Below, in pieces: positions 34,746 to 43,373 of a stretch of DNA of 64,000 nucleotides; positions within the stretch are counted from its first letter, which is position 1, and the number at the start of each line of letters is the position of its first letter. The position numbers and the translations under genes are program-made. The stretch lies in NCBI RefSeq assembly GCF_001563285.1, contig NZ_CP005188.1, positions 563,501 to 627,500 of the forward strand, written 5' to 3'. The notes under the pieces are model-generated. The model ran no database searches and was not told the DNA's origin. It saw nothing but the letters and a program-made list of their open reading frames with translations. The stretch comes from Sphingobium sp. MI1205. Its GTDB lineage: Bacteria; Pseudomonadota; Alphaproteobacteria; Sphingomonadales; Sphingomonadaceae.

Positions 34746-35417
34746 ATGCTGAGTGATGGAGAAGATCCCCGCATCGTTCTGGAACGGCTGATTGCCGAGA
34801 GGGGGGAGAATTACGCCGATCTGTCCCGTCTGCTGAAACGTAACCCCGCCTATATCCAGCAGTTCATCAAGCGTGGTTCACCCCGCAAACTGGATGAAGA
34901 GGACAGGCGCGTGCTTGCCCGCTATTTCGGCGTGGCGGAGGAACTACTGGGCGGACCCGGTGCGCGTGTGGCCATCGAACGGAAGTCGCGTCCGCTGCCA
35001 GCTGTTGTCCCTGTGCCGAGGCTTGCGCTTGGCGCTTCGGCAGGATCAGGTTCGCTTGATGAGGACGAGCGAGCAGCAGGGGTGCTGGCGTTCGACGCCA
35101 ATTGGCTGCGGCATCTGGGCGTGCGACCGCAACGCGTTTCCATCATCCGCGTTGACGGCGAATCGATGGCGCCGACGCTGAATGACGGCGATGAGATCAT
35201 GGTCGATCATGATGATGATGCGACACGGCTGCGTGACGGAGTCTACGTCCTGCGGCTCGATGGCGTGCTGATGGTGAAGCGGATCGCAACGGGGCCAAGG
35301 CGCGGCGTCTTCAGCATACTCAGCGATAACGCCCATTATCCCGCCTGGATGGACATTGATCCGTCACTGGTTGCCATCGTCGGGCGAGTGGTTTGGACCG
35401 GTCGTCGGCTTGTCTAG
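34746..35417 (+). CDS. S24-family (LexA/CI-like) repressor-peptidase
   Basis: A 223-residue protein with an N-terminal DNA-binding-like region (ENYADLSRLLKRNPAYIQQF and IKRGSPRKLDEEDRRVLARYF) and a C-terminal S24 peptidase fold. The catalytic Ser is in VDGESMAPTLNDGD and the Lys in LMVKRIATG. Such proteins self-cleave or act as phage-type repressors. The N-terminus is not the LexA winged helix, so this is not the SOS regulator. There is no prophage or mutasome cassette beside it. It probably controls itself and the divergent two-gene set. Confidence 0.85.
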   Translation: MLSDGEDPRIVLERLIAERGENYADLSRLLKRNPAYIQQFIKRGSPRKLDEEDRRVLARYFGVAEELLGGPGARVAIERKSRPLPAVVPVPRLALGASAGSGSLDEDERAAGVLAFDANWLRHLGVRPQRVSIIRVDGESMAPTLNDGDEIMVDHDDDATRLRDGVYVLRLDGVLMVKRIATGPRRGVFSILSDNAHYPAWMDIDPSLVAIVGRVVWTGRRLV

Positions 35418-35470
35418 CTTGGCTTGCGGCTTGCGGTTTCCTATGTGCGGATCTCGCAAGGAGGATCCGG

Positions 35471-36388
35471 TTGAACGACAATGACGCGGTGATCCGCAAG
35501 GCAGTCGAGTGGCGTGGCACGCCGATGGCTTTGGCGACGGTGGTATCGACATGGGGGTCGGCCCCCCGGCCACGCGGCAGCCACATGATCGTGCATCACG
35601 ATGGCCGTTTCGAAGGCAGCATCTCGGGCGGATGCGTGGAGACCGATGTGCTGCAGCGGGCGGAGGAGGTAATCGCGGGACGATCAGCGCATGTCGAACG
35701 TTATGGCGTCGCCAATGACGATGCCTGGGCAGTGGGCTTGCCCTGCGGCGGCGAGATCAGCGTTCTGGTGCAGCCAGTGGGCGAGGGCGGCTTTCCACCG
35801 CACCTCTTCGACCGAATTGCGCAGGCGCGGGCGGAAGGGCGCACGCTTGTTCTTTCCACCGATCTCGCCACCGGGCTGACATATGAGGGCGCGACCGAGG
35901 GGCAATTCCAGAACCGTTATGATGCGTCGCGCAGGCTGCTGATTGTCGGAGCGGTCCAGATTGCGCAGGCGTTGAGCGCGCTGGCGCTGGCGATCGGCGT
36001 GACGCCGGTGGTGATCGATCCGCGCGGGCGGTTCCTGACCGAAGAGCGCTTTCCCGGCGTTGAACTGGACGACCGCTGGCCAGACGAGGCGATCGCCGCG
36101 CGCAGGCCTGGCGAGGCAACGGCGATCGTGACGCTTAGCCATGACATCAAGATCGACGATCCCGCGCTTGCCGCCGCGCTACGGGCGCCCACCGGCTATG
36201 TTGCCGCGCTGGGATCGCGCAAAAGCCATGCCGCGCGGCTGGAGCGGCTGTCCGCTATCGGCTTTTCGGCGGAGGAGCTCGCGCGAATCGATGGTCCCGC
36301 TGGCCTGAACATCGGCGCAGTGGGCGCTGCGGAGATCGCTCTGTCCATCGCGGCTGGAATGATCGCAGGCTTTAACGCCCGCTCTTGA
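35471..36388 (+). CDS. XdhC/CoxF-family molybdenum hydroxylase accessory protein
   Basis: A 305-residue protein. The N-terminal XdhC_CoxI domain shows ALATVVSTWGSAPRPRGSHM, GSISGGCVETDV and the LPCGGEISVLV Cys motif; the C-terminal Rossmann part starts LLIVGAVQIAQAL. Family members bind or insert sulfurated Mo cofactor for xanthine dehydrogenase-type enzymes. TTG 35471 is the chosen start because AAGGAGGA lies five bases upstream; the frame is open further upstream but without a site. No molybdenum hydroxylase large subunit is in the window; the [2Fe-2S] subunit at 7643 is a possible client. Confidence 0.87.
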   Translation: MNDNDAVIRKAVEWRGTPMALATVVSTWGSAPRPRGSHMIVHHDGRFEGSISGGCVETDVLQRAEEVIAGRSAHVERYGVANDDAWAVGLPCGGEISVLVQPVGEGGFPPHLFDRIAQARAEGRTLVLSTDLATGLTYEGATEGQFQNRYDASRRLLIVGAVQIAQALSALALAIGVTPVVIDPRGRFLTEERFPGVELDDRWPDEAIAARRPGEATAIVTLSHDIKIDDPALAAALRAPTGYVAALGSRKSHAARLERLSAIGFSAEELARIDGPAGLNIGAVGAAEIALSIAAGMIAGFNARS

Positions 36389-36397
36389 CCGGCGCGG

Positions 36398-36583
36398 TCA
36401 GCAACATTTTCCACCATTCTTGCCGCCGTAGCGCGCCTCCTGCCGCTCGCGGAAGAATTGGGCGGGCGTCATAACTGGCTGTTCGGGATGGTGCGCGCGC
36501 ATATGCCGCGCATAATTTTCATAATCCGGCACACCCACCATCATCCGTGCGGTTTGCCTGAGCTTGTCCAGCAGCCTTTTCAT
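36398..36583 (-). CDS. ybdD: YbdD/YjiX family small protein
   Basis: A 61-residue protein of the family normally encoded after cstA (E. coli YbdD, YjiX). Features are RMMVGVPDYENYARHMRAHHP, MTPAQFFRERQEARYG and a Cys pair at the very end (GGKCC). ATG 36583 overlaps the cstA stop by 4 bases. YbdD-type proteins have been linked to pyruvate uptake together with CstA-type transporters. Confidence 0.9.
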   Translation of the reverse strand: MKRLLDKLRQTARMMVGVPDYENYARHMRAHHPEQPVMTPAQFFRERQEARYGGKNGGKCC

Positions 36584-38628
36584 TCTGCGGCCACCAGCGG
36601 TCCGGGGATTTCGCGCGCCGTTGGCCCGTTTGTCCGCCGTGCGGCGATACATGTGCGGATGGTGAAGAAAAGCAGCGAGAGGACGACTGCTAGGAAGATC
36701 GCTACAAGCCCCGCATCCACCCGGTCATTAAAGACGATCTGCTGCATCTCCGCCATCGACCTGGCGGGGGCAAGCACCGTCCCCGCGCCAGCCGCCTCGC
36801 TGAATTTCGCGGCATGCGCCAGGAACCCGACTTTCACGTCGCTGGAAAACAGCTTCAGCAGCCCGGCCGACAGGGTGCAAACCAGCAGCCATACCGTCGG
36901 GATCATCGTCACCCACGCATAACGGTCCTGCTTCATCCGGAAGAGCACCGCCGTCGCCAGCATAAGCGCGATGGCCGCCAGCATCTGGTTGGAAATGCCG
37001 AACACGGGCCAGAGCGTGTTCACACCGCCCAGCGGATCGGTGACGCCCTGGTAGAGGAAGAAGCCCCAGGCTGCGACGGTCAGGCCAGTCGCAATCAGGC
37101 TGGGACCGATGCTCTTCGTCTCCTTGAAACCGGGGACGGCCAGCGCGATCAGATCCTGCAGCATGAAGCGGCCCGCCCGCGTCCCGGCATCCACGGCGGT
37201 CAGGATGAACAGTGCCTCGAACAGGATCGCGAAATGATACCAGAAAGCCTTCATCGCCGGGCCGCCGATGACATGGGAAAAGATTTCGGCCATGGCGACA
37301 GCCAGAGTCGGCGCGCCGCCCGCCCGCGAGATGATCGTATGCTCGCCAACATCCTTGGCGGTCTGGGTGATCAGGTCGGGCGTGATTGGAAAGCCCATCG
37401 CGGTCACCGCCGCCGCCGCGCTGGACGCGTCAGTGCCGATAACCGCCGCCGGGCTGTTCATCGTGAAATAGACGCCGGGGTCCAGGATCGACGCTCCCAC
37501 CAGCGCCATGATGGCCACGAACGCCTCCATCAGCATCGCGCCATAGCCGATGATCGGGGCGTCGACTTCGCTCGCGATCAGCTTGGGCGTGGTGCCGCTG
37601 GCGATCAGGGCGTGGAAGCCGGATACCGCACCGCAGGCGATGGTAATGAACAGGAAGGGGAAGAGGCCGCCTGACCAGACCGGCCCATTGCCGTTCACGA
37701 ATTGCGTTACCGCATGCATTTTCAACGGCGGAGCCATGATGACTATGCCGATGGCCAGTGCCGCGATCGCGCCGATCTTGAGGAAGGTGGACAGATAGTC
37801 GCGCGGCGCGAGCAGCAGCCATACCGGCAGCACCGAGGCGACCGCGCCATAGCCGACGAGTATCCAGCACAGTTGTAGCGGCGTGAAGGTGAATACAGGC
37901 CCCCAGACCGGCGAAAGCGCCACGCTCTGACCATAAACAATCGCTGCGAGCAGGCCGACAAGCCCAAGCAGGGATACCTCCCCGATCCGTCCCGGCCTGA
38001 TCCAGCGGGTATAGGCGCCCATGAACATGGCGAGCGGCACGGTCGCCGCCACGGTGAACATGCCCCACGGGCTTTCGGCAAGAGCCTTCACGACGATCAG
38101 CGCTAGCACCGCAAGGATGATGACCATGATCATGAAGGCGCCGAAGAGCGCGATGGTCCCTGCCACCTGACCCATCTCCATGCGGATCAGTTCACCCAGC
38201 GACTTGCCGTCGCGCCGCATCGAGATTAACAGGATCATGAAGTCCTGCACCGCGCCTGCCAGCACGACGCCGGCGATGATCCAGATCGTGCCGGGCAGAT
38301 AGCCCATCTGGGCGGCGAGCACCGGACCGACCAGCGGCCCCGCGCCCGCAATGGCGGCGAAATGATGGCCGAACAGCACCACCCGATCCGTCGCCACATA
38401 ATCCAGGCCATCCGCCCGCCGGATCGCAGGCGTGGGCCGGGATGGATCCAACCGCATCACGGCGCGGCCGATGTAGAGCGCATAGTAGCGATAGGCGACC
38501 AGGAAACTGCTGACTGCGGCAACAACGATCCATAGTGCGTTCACCGCTTCGCCGCGCGACACAGCGACGACCGACAGCGACGTCGCGCCGACGATGGCGA
38601 TCAATATCCATGGAATGTGCCGGGTCAT
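36580..38628 (-). CDS. cstA: CstA-type pyruvate/peptide transporter
   Basis: A 682-residue inner membrane protein with about 16-18 helices. Family signatures are YVATDRVVLFGHHFAAIAGA and GPLVGPVLAAQMGYLPGTIW, with the GFHALIASGTTPKLIASE stretch later. CstA and BtsT are pyruvate transporters induced under carbon limitation; a peptide transport role was proposed earlier. ATG 38628 (MTRHIPWIL) has an AGAGAGAG stretch upstream; ATG 38649 is the alternative. Operon with ybdD. Confidence 0.93.
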   Translation of the reverse strand: MTRHIPWILIAIVGATSLSVVAVSRGEAVNALWIVVAAVSSFLVAYRYYALYIGRAVMRLDPSRPTPAIRRADGLDYVATDRVVLFGHHFAAIAGAGPLVGPVLAAQMGYLPGTIWIIAGVVLAGAVQDFMILLISMRRDGKSLGELIRMEMGQVAGTIALFGAFMIMVIILAVLALIVVKALAESPWGMFTVAATVPLAMFMGAYTRWIRPGRIGEVSLLGLVGLLAAIVYGQSVALSPVWGPVFTFTPLQLCWILVGYGAVASVLPVWLLLAPRDYLSTFLKIGAIAALAIGIVIMAPPLKMHAVTQFVNGNGPVWSGGLFPFLFITIACGAVSGFHALIASGTTPKLIASEVDAPIIGYGAMLMEAFVAIMALVGASILDPGVYFTMNSPAAVIGTDASSAAAAVTAMGFPITPDLITQTAKDVGEHTIISRAGGAPTLAVAMAEIFSHVIGGPAMKAFWYHFAILFEALFILTAVDAGTRAGRFMLQDLIALAVPGFKETKSIGPSLIATGLTVAAWGFFLYQGVTDPLGGVNTLWPVFGISNQMLAAIALMLATAVLFRMKQDRYAWVTMIPTVWLLVCTLSAGLLKLFSSDVKVGFLAHAAKFSEAAGAGTVLAPARSMAEMQQIVFNDRVDAGLVAIFLAVVLSLLFFTIRTCIAARRTNGPTAREIPGPLVAAE

Positions 38629-38682
38629 CGCTCTCTCTGGGATTGTCATGGAAATTTGGCGATTACAGTAAGGCCGCGTCAT

Positions 38683-39138
38683 TCAAAGACAATCACCCTT
38701 GTCGCATGCAATTGTCCTTCGCCTGAATGGCCAGTCGATCACGAGGGCAGCCCACAATGCCCACCAGATGATGACGGGCTGCAACAGCAGGCGCGGACCA
38801 TGATACCACCAACCAAGATGTGCGCCGCCCAGAGGAATATCGTTGATCGCGTGGTTGATGTTGGCGGGCCACACGCACAGCGCATAGAGGGCGAGCCCGA
38901 TGCCCGCCGATTGGCGGAGACGGGGAACATGCAGGCCGATCGCGCCCGCAATTTCTGCAACCCCGGTGAATGCAACCACCTGCTCCGGCCAGGGCACCCA
39001 ATGCGGCGTGATGGCCAGGAAACCACCTGGGCGAGTCATATGAGCTACGCCTGCAATCAGATACAGCCCTGAAAGAAGCCAGCGCACCGCTGAGCGAAGG
39101 CGATGGTTTTCTGCCCTGACTGAAGCTTCGCCAATCAC
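38683..39138 (-). CDS. DoxX-like membrane protein
   Basis: A 151-residue protein with four hydrophobic segments (LLSGLYLIAGVAHM, VVAFTGVAEIAGAIGL, GIGLALYALCVW, QPVIIWWALWAALVI), the DoxX/DUF4267 layout. Function unknown. Its ATG overlaps the engB stop by 4 bases, so it is the last gene of the yidC-engB run; it ends before the cstA gene, which has its own start. Confidence 0.78.
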   Translation of the reverse strand: MIGEASVRAENHRLRSAVRWLLSGLYLIAGVAHMTRPGGFLAITPHWVPWPEQVVAFTGVAEIAGAIGLHVPRLRQSAGIGLALYALCVWPANINHAINDIPLGGAHLGWWYHGPRLLLQPVIIWWALWAALVIDWPFRRRTIACDKGDCL

Positions 39139-39782
39139 CCTTGGATGACGCTCTCCAGCACAGCCGCCCGCAGTTCGGGGATGCCCATGCCCTTTTCGCT
39201 GGACGTCGGGATAATATCAGGATGAGCGGCAGGACGTTTGCGGATGGCGTCACCGGTCGCCTGGATCACTTCGGCCAGATGGCTGGCTTTCACCTTATCC
39301 GCCTTGGTCAGCACGACGCGATAGCTTACCGCCGCAGCGTCGAGCATGTCGAAAATGTCCTTGTCAACGTCCTTTATGCCATGGCGGCTGTCGATCAGCA
39401 CCAGGGTGCGCTTCAGCTTCGGCCGACCGCGCAGATAGTCGTTCACCAGAAAGCGCCATTTGCGAACCATATCCTTGGGCGCCTTGGCGTACCCATATCC
39501 GGGCATATCGACCAAACGAAAGCGCAGCGGATCTCCGACATCGAAGAAGTTCAGTTCCTGCGTCCGCCCTGGCGTGTTCGATGTCCGGGCCAGGCCATTG
39601 CGACCTGTCAGTGCATTGAGCAACGACGACTTGCCCACGTTGGAACGGCCTGCGAAGGCGACTTCATTGACCGACATGTCGGGCAGGAATTTGAGGTCCG
39701 GCGCGGATTTAAGAAAGGTGATCGGCCCGGCAAAGACCTTGCGCGCTTCCTCGATCAGGTCGGGATTGTCTTGCTCGGTCAA
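39135..39782 (-). CDS. engB: Ribosome biogenesis GTPase EngB/YsxC
   Basis: A 215-residue small GTPase needed for 50S assembly. G1 is GRSNVGKSSLLN, G3 is VDMPGYGYA, G4 is LTKADKV and G5 is TSSEKGMG. It follows yidC, as in many alphaproteobacteria, with a palindromic repeat in the gap. Confidence 0.95.
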   Translation of the reverse strand: MTEQDNPDLIEEARKVFAGPITFLKSAPDLKFLPDMSVNEVAFAGRSNVGKSSLLNALTGRNGLARTSNTPGRTQELNFFDVGDPLRFRLVDMPGYGYAKAPKDMVRKWRFLVNDYLRGRPKLKRTLVLIDSRHGIKDVDKDIFDMLDAAAVSYRVVLTKADKVKASHLAEVIQATGDAIRKRPAAHPDIIPTSSEKGMGIPELRAAVLESVIQG

Positions 39783-39816
39783 GGGTAACTCCGTTCGCCC
39801 GGCTTCTGCTTATAAC

Positions 39817-39845
39817 CGTCATCCTGAAACCGGTTCAGGATGACG
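39817..39845. repeat. REP-like extragenic palindrome between yidC and engB
   Basis: Two exact 12-base arms, CGTCATCCTGAA and TTCAGGATGACG, flank ACCGG. This CGTCATCCTGAA...TTCAGGATGACG form is the kind of short palindrome scattered between genes in alphaproteobacterial chromosomes. It could limit read-through from yidC to engB. It is the only copy I see in this window. Confidence 0.75.
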
Positions 39846-39877
39846 GGAATGATAATGGGCCGTCTTGCCGTGCGGCC

Positions 39878-41578
39878 CTATTTCGCTTCCACCGCGCTCA
39901 GCACGGGGTGGCGCTTGTACAGCCACCACTGCTGCAACATCGACAGGCAGTTGTTGGTGATCCAGTAAACCAGCAGACCCGCGGCAAAGGGCGCCATGAT
40001 GAACATCATCATCCAGGGCATGATCGAAAAGATCTGCTGTTGCATCGGGTCCATCTGCGCCGGGTTCAGCTTGAACTGCAGCCACATGGAAATGCCCAGC
40101 AGCAGCGCCAGTACGCCGATCGCCAGGAAGGAAGGAGGCGTGAAAGGCAGCAGGCCGAACAGGTTCAGGATGTGCAGCGGATCGGGCGCCGAAAGATCCT
40201 TGATCCACAGGACGAACGGCTGATGCCGCATTTCGATCGTAAGCTGCAGCACCTTGTACAGGGCGAAGAAAATGGGGATCTGGATGAAGATGGGGAGGCA
40301 GCCGGCGAGCGGGTTTACCTTTTCCCGCTTGTACAGCTCCATCATCTCCTGCTGCAGTTTGGGCTTGTCGTCCTTATGCTTCTCTTGCAGCGCCTTCATC
40401 TTGGGCTGCACTGCGCGCATGGCGGCCATGCTGGCGAACTGGCGCTGGGCGACGGGGAACATGAGGGCTCGGACAACCAAGGTCAGGCAGATGATGGCGA
40501 CGCCGAAATTGCCGATATGTTCGAACAACCAATGAAGCAGCGCGAAGATCGGCTTTTCGAACCAGTAGAACCAGCCCCAGTCGATCGCCCGGTCGAACAG
40601 CGGGATGCCGGCATCCTGATAAGCTTCCAGCGTCTTCACTTCCTTCGCGCCGACGAACAGGCGCGCGGTTTGCGTGAGGGCTTTGCCCGGTGCGAGCACG
40701 GTGGGCGCTACACTGTAGTCGGCCTGATACTGCGTGCCAGCGCCTTTGCGGAACTGGCCTTCAAAGGCTGTCTTCTGGTCGGGCACCAGGGCTGAAAGCC
40801 AATATTTGTCGGTGAAGCCAAGCCAGCCGCCGGTTGACTGGAAGCTTTGGGTCGAAGGGCCTTCATTCAGGTCGTCATAGTCCACGTCGTAATTGGCGGC
40901 GCCGTTGAAGACGCCCATCGGGCCAATATGAATGGTCCACGTATCAGGATCCTTGGACAGCGTGGAGCGGCTGACATAGCCGTAGCTCTTTACGGCGATC
41001 GCGCCGGTCCCGCTGTTCGACACCTTCTGCTGGGCCGTGATCATGTAGTTCTGATCGACCGAGAAGCGAATTTCGAAATTCTGTCCAGCGCCGTTGTTCC
41101 AGCGTAGCGTCAAGGGGCTGGTAGGAGTCAGCTCGGCCCCCTCCGCGGTCCAGACGGTGTTGGCATCGGGGACCTGCACGCCTTCGCCTTGCCAGCCGAA
41201 GCCCGCAAAGAAGGCATCCTGCGTCCCTGACGGGCTATAAAGGCGGATGGACGGCGAATTTTTCGCGATGGTTTCGCCATAGGTCGGCAGCACGATGTCG
41301 TCGATGCGCGCGCCCTTCAGGTTGATCGAGCCGGTCAGCTTGGGCGTGCGGATCGGTACGCGCGGGCTTTCCTTTAGTACCTGCGCGCGATCGCGAATCG
41401 CGGTGGGGCTGCCTGCGACCGGGCTGATGCCCTGCGATACGGGTGTGGTCTTGCCCCCTTCGATCTTTGTCGCGGGCGGATTGGCGGCGGGAAAGAAATG
41501 CTCGGCGATATAGGGCCAGCCAAACAGGATCGCCGCGGTCAGCAGCACCGCCAGAACAATATTCTTCTTGTCGTCCAC
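39878..41578 (-). CDS. yidC: Membrane protein insertase YidC
   Basis: A 566-residue insertase of the inner membrane. The N-terminal helix is KNIVLAVLLTAAILFGWPYI; a large periplasmic domain follows (residues about 60-330), then the conserved five-helix core with PVAQRQFASMAAMRAVQPKM, the coiled KHKDDKPKLQQEMMELYK and VNPLAGCLPIFIQIPIFFAL. It acts with SecYEG or alone. Part of the rpmH-rnpA-yidD-yidC-engB block. Confidence 0.96.
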   Translation of the reverse strand: MDDKKNIVLAVLLTAAILFGWPYIAEHFFPAANPPATKIEGGKTTPVSQGISPVAGSPTAIRDRAQVLKESPRVPIRTPKLTGSINLKGARIDDIVLPTYGETIAKNSPSIRLYSPSGTQDAFFAGFGWQGEGVQVPDANTVWTAEGAELTPTSPLTLRWNNGAGQNFEIRFSVDQNYMITAQQKVSNSGTGAIAVKSYGYVSRSTLSKDPDTWTIHIGPMGVFNGAANYDVDYDDLNEGPSTQSFQSTGGWLGFTDKYWLSALVPDQKTAFEGQFRKGAGTQYQADYSVAPTVLAPGKALTQTARLFVGAKEVKTLEAYQDAGIPLFDRAIDWGWFYWFEKPIFALLHWLFEHIGNFGVAIICLTLVVRALMFPVAQRQFASMAAMRAVQPKMKALQEKHKDDKPKLQQEMMELYKREKVNPLAGCLPIFIQIPIFFALYKVLQLTIEMRHQPFVLWIKDLSAPDPLHILNLFGLLPFTPPSFLAIGVLALLLGISMWLQFKLNPAQMDPMQQQIFSIMPWMMMFIMAPFAAGLLVYWITNNCLSMLQQWWLYKRHPVLSAVEAK

Positions 41579-41614
41579 GCTTGTCGGCTCCGCCGTCTCT
41601 TGTGAAAATTCGTG

Positions 41615-41827
41615 TCAGGGAACGGGGTCGTAGCCCGACCCGCCCCAAGGATGGCATCGCATTAGCCGCTTCGTGGCGAGCCAGCTACCCTTGACCGCAC
41701 CATATTTACGAATGGCCTCGATCGCATATTGGGAGCAGGAAGGCGCATAGCGGCAACTGGGCGGCAGGATGCGCGAGGGGCCAACTTGCCAGAAGCGCGC
41801 TATAAGGATGAGCAGCCGGGCGATCAC
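41615..41827 (-). CDS. yidD: Membrane protein insertion efficiency factor YidD
   Basis: A 70-residue protein with the family core [19 protein letters not shown] and [17 protein letters not shown], preceded by a hydrophobic helix. GTG 41827 overlaps the rnpA stop by 4 bases. It assists YidC-dependent insertion. Confidence 0.94.
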   Translation of the reverse strand: MIARLLILIARFWQVGPSRILPPSCRYAPSCSQYAIEAIRKYGAVKGSWLATKRLMRCHPWGGSGYDPVP

Positions 41828-42240
41828 TGCCCGGATTCCTGGCCAGACCGTTCCGAAGCGGAAGATATGCCCTTCTTGCCTTTCGAGGAACGGCGCGGGC
41901 GATTGGGCGCGTCGCCCACCGGTCGGGTCATTACCTTGAGCAGCGCCTTTTCCAGTTCGGTGCGCAGCAGGGTGAAGTCGCGTTCTATCCCGCCTTCGCG
42001 CCCGATCAGCACATGATCGGCGCCGGGCACGCCGTGGACGGGCAACAATTCCCGTGCCAGAACGCGAAAACGGCGCTTCATCCGGTTGCGGATGACAGCG
42101 CCACCAATCTTTTTCGTGACCGTGATGCCATAGCGCATCGCCGGATTGCCGTCGGAGCGTTCGCGCACCAGCAGGACAAAACCCGGCATTGGCGCACGCC
42201 GCCCACGATTCGCCGCCAGAAAGTCGGCGCGCCTGCTCAT
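41824..42240 (-). CDS. rnpA: Ribonuclease P protein component
   Basis: A 138-residue protein that with the P RNA trims tRNA 5' leaders. The RNR motif is [19 protein letters not shown], with [20 protein letters not shown] at the start and a Lys/Arg-rich tail. ATG 42240 was chosen; GTG 42255 is another option. The frame stays open for 58 more codons upstream, straight through rpmH in another frame, so a longer protein is formally possible. Confidence 0.9.
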   Translation of the reverse strand: MSRRADFLAANRGRRAPMPGFVLLVRERSDGNPAMRYGITVTKKIGGAVIRNRMKRRFRVLARELLPVHGVPGADHVLIGREGGIERDFTLLRTELEKALLKVMTRPVGDAPNRPRRSSKGKKGISSASERSGQESGQ

Positions 42241-42272
42241 AATGGCAGGCACGTTGTCCGACGGCGCGTCGT

Positions 42273-42407
42273 TCAGGCGCTCAGGCTCTTGCGACCGCGG
42301 GCGCGACGGGCGCGCAGCACATTGCGGCCACCGGGGGTCGCCATGCGGGCGCGGAAACCGTGACGGCGCTTCCGAACCAGATTGCTCGGTTGAAAGGTGC
42401 GCTTCAT
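42273..42407 (-). CDS. rpmH: Ribosomal protein L34
   Basis: A 44-residue basic protein with the invariant N-terminus [19 protein letters not shown] and the [19 protein letters not shown] core. GAGGAA lies upstream of ATG 42407. It was read directly from the minus strand. First gene of the rpmH-rnpA-yidD-yidC-engB block. Confidence 0.97.
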   Translation of the reverse strand: MKRTFQPSNLVRKRRHGFRARMATPGGRNVLRARRARGRKSLSA

Positions 42408-42448
42408 CGTTCATTCCTCAAAGCAAAACGTCAAAAATCTGGCGTGAC

Positions 42449-42473
42449 AAAAAAGGGCCGCCGTTGGGCGACC
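42449..42473 (-). terminator. Intrinsic terminator after the M48-DsbA pair
   Basis: On the minus strand GGTCGCC pairs with GGCGGCC (one T-G pair) around CAAC, followed by CTTTTTT. It lies 130 bases past the DsbA-like stop and just before the rpmH promoter region. Confidence 0.82.
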
Positions 42474-42602
42474 GCATGTCAGGGGGCGTCCGATAGGCAA
42501 AAGACGGAGTCGAGTCAATGGGCGGGGTAGGGCGAAAGCCGATCAGACAGCGGTCGTTCGACGCATTTCGACTTCGTTCGTTCCGACAGTGCAGCAGGGC
42601 GC

Positions 42603-43373
42603 CTACTTCGCCCGCGCCGATGCAACTGCCTGCTTCAACGCGTCATAACCCACCGCGCCGTTCAGTACCTGATCGCCCACTATAAAAGTTGGGGTTCCTG
42701 AAGCGCGCAGCTTTTGGGCGAGGGCGATGTTGGACTGGATTTCCGTGTCATATTTCTTGCTCGCCATCGCCGCCTCGGCAGCCTGGCGATCTATTCCCAC
42801 CTTGGCGGCGGCGGCCAGGATCGTCTCGCGCGTCACCTTGCCGCTGGCATAAAGCGCGCGGTGATAGGGCATATATTGCCCCTTTTCGGCCGCGAGCAGT
42901 GAAACCCTGGCCGCGTCGGCACTTTCGTCGGACAGGATCGGCAGTTCGCGATAGACGACCTTCAGTCCCTTGTCCTCGGCCACCAGCTTGGCAAGATCGG
43001 CCAGCGACGCACGGCAATAGCCGCAGGCATAGTCGAAAAACTCGACCAGCGTGACGTCGCCATTCGCCGCGCCTTCCCAGGCTCCCGCATAGGGGGTTTC
43101 GATCGCCTTGCGGCTTTCGCCGATGCCGTCCGCAACCCGCTTGGCCTGAAGCCGTTCGACCGCTTCGGGAATGATTTCGGGGTGTTCCAATATATAGTCG
43201 CGCACGATCTTCTCGATCGCGGCCTTGTCCCCCACGGCCACGCTGCCAGTGCTTTGCATGCCAAGGGCGGCGCCCGTGGCGGTGGCTGCGATAAAGGCAA
43301 GCGCGCCAATCGTCATCTGGATCGTCCTGTTCGAAAGTGCCGAGCGAAAGCCGGGCCGAGTGGTATCGGTCAT
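42603..43373 (-). CDS. DsbA-family thiol oxidoreductase (Com1-like)
   Basis: A 256-residue membrane-anchored or secreted thioredoxin-fold protein. It has an N-terminal hydrophobic segment (MTIGALAFIAATATGAALG), a DsbA_N-like helix (AIEKIVRDYILEHPEIIPEA), the active site FDYACGYCRAS (CGYC) and the cis-Pro loop ASGTPTFIVG. It probably acts on envelope disulfides. Its ATG overlaps the stop of the upstream metalloprotease by 4 bases. Confidence 0.9.
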   Translation of the reverse strand: MTDTTRPGFRSALSNRTIQMTIGALAFIAATATGAALGMQSTGSVAVGDKAAIEKIVRDYILEHPEIIPEAVERLQAKRVADGIGESRKAIETPYAGAWEGAANGDVTLVEFFDYACGYCRASLADLAKLVAEDKGLKVVYRELPILSDESADAARVSLLAAEKGQYMPYHRALYASGKVTRETILAAAAKVGIDRQAAEAAMASKKYDTEIQSNIALAQKLRASGTPTFIVGDQVLNGAVGYDALKQAVASARAK

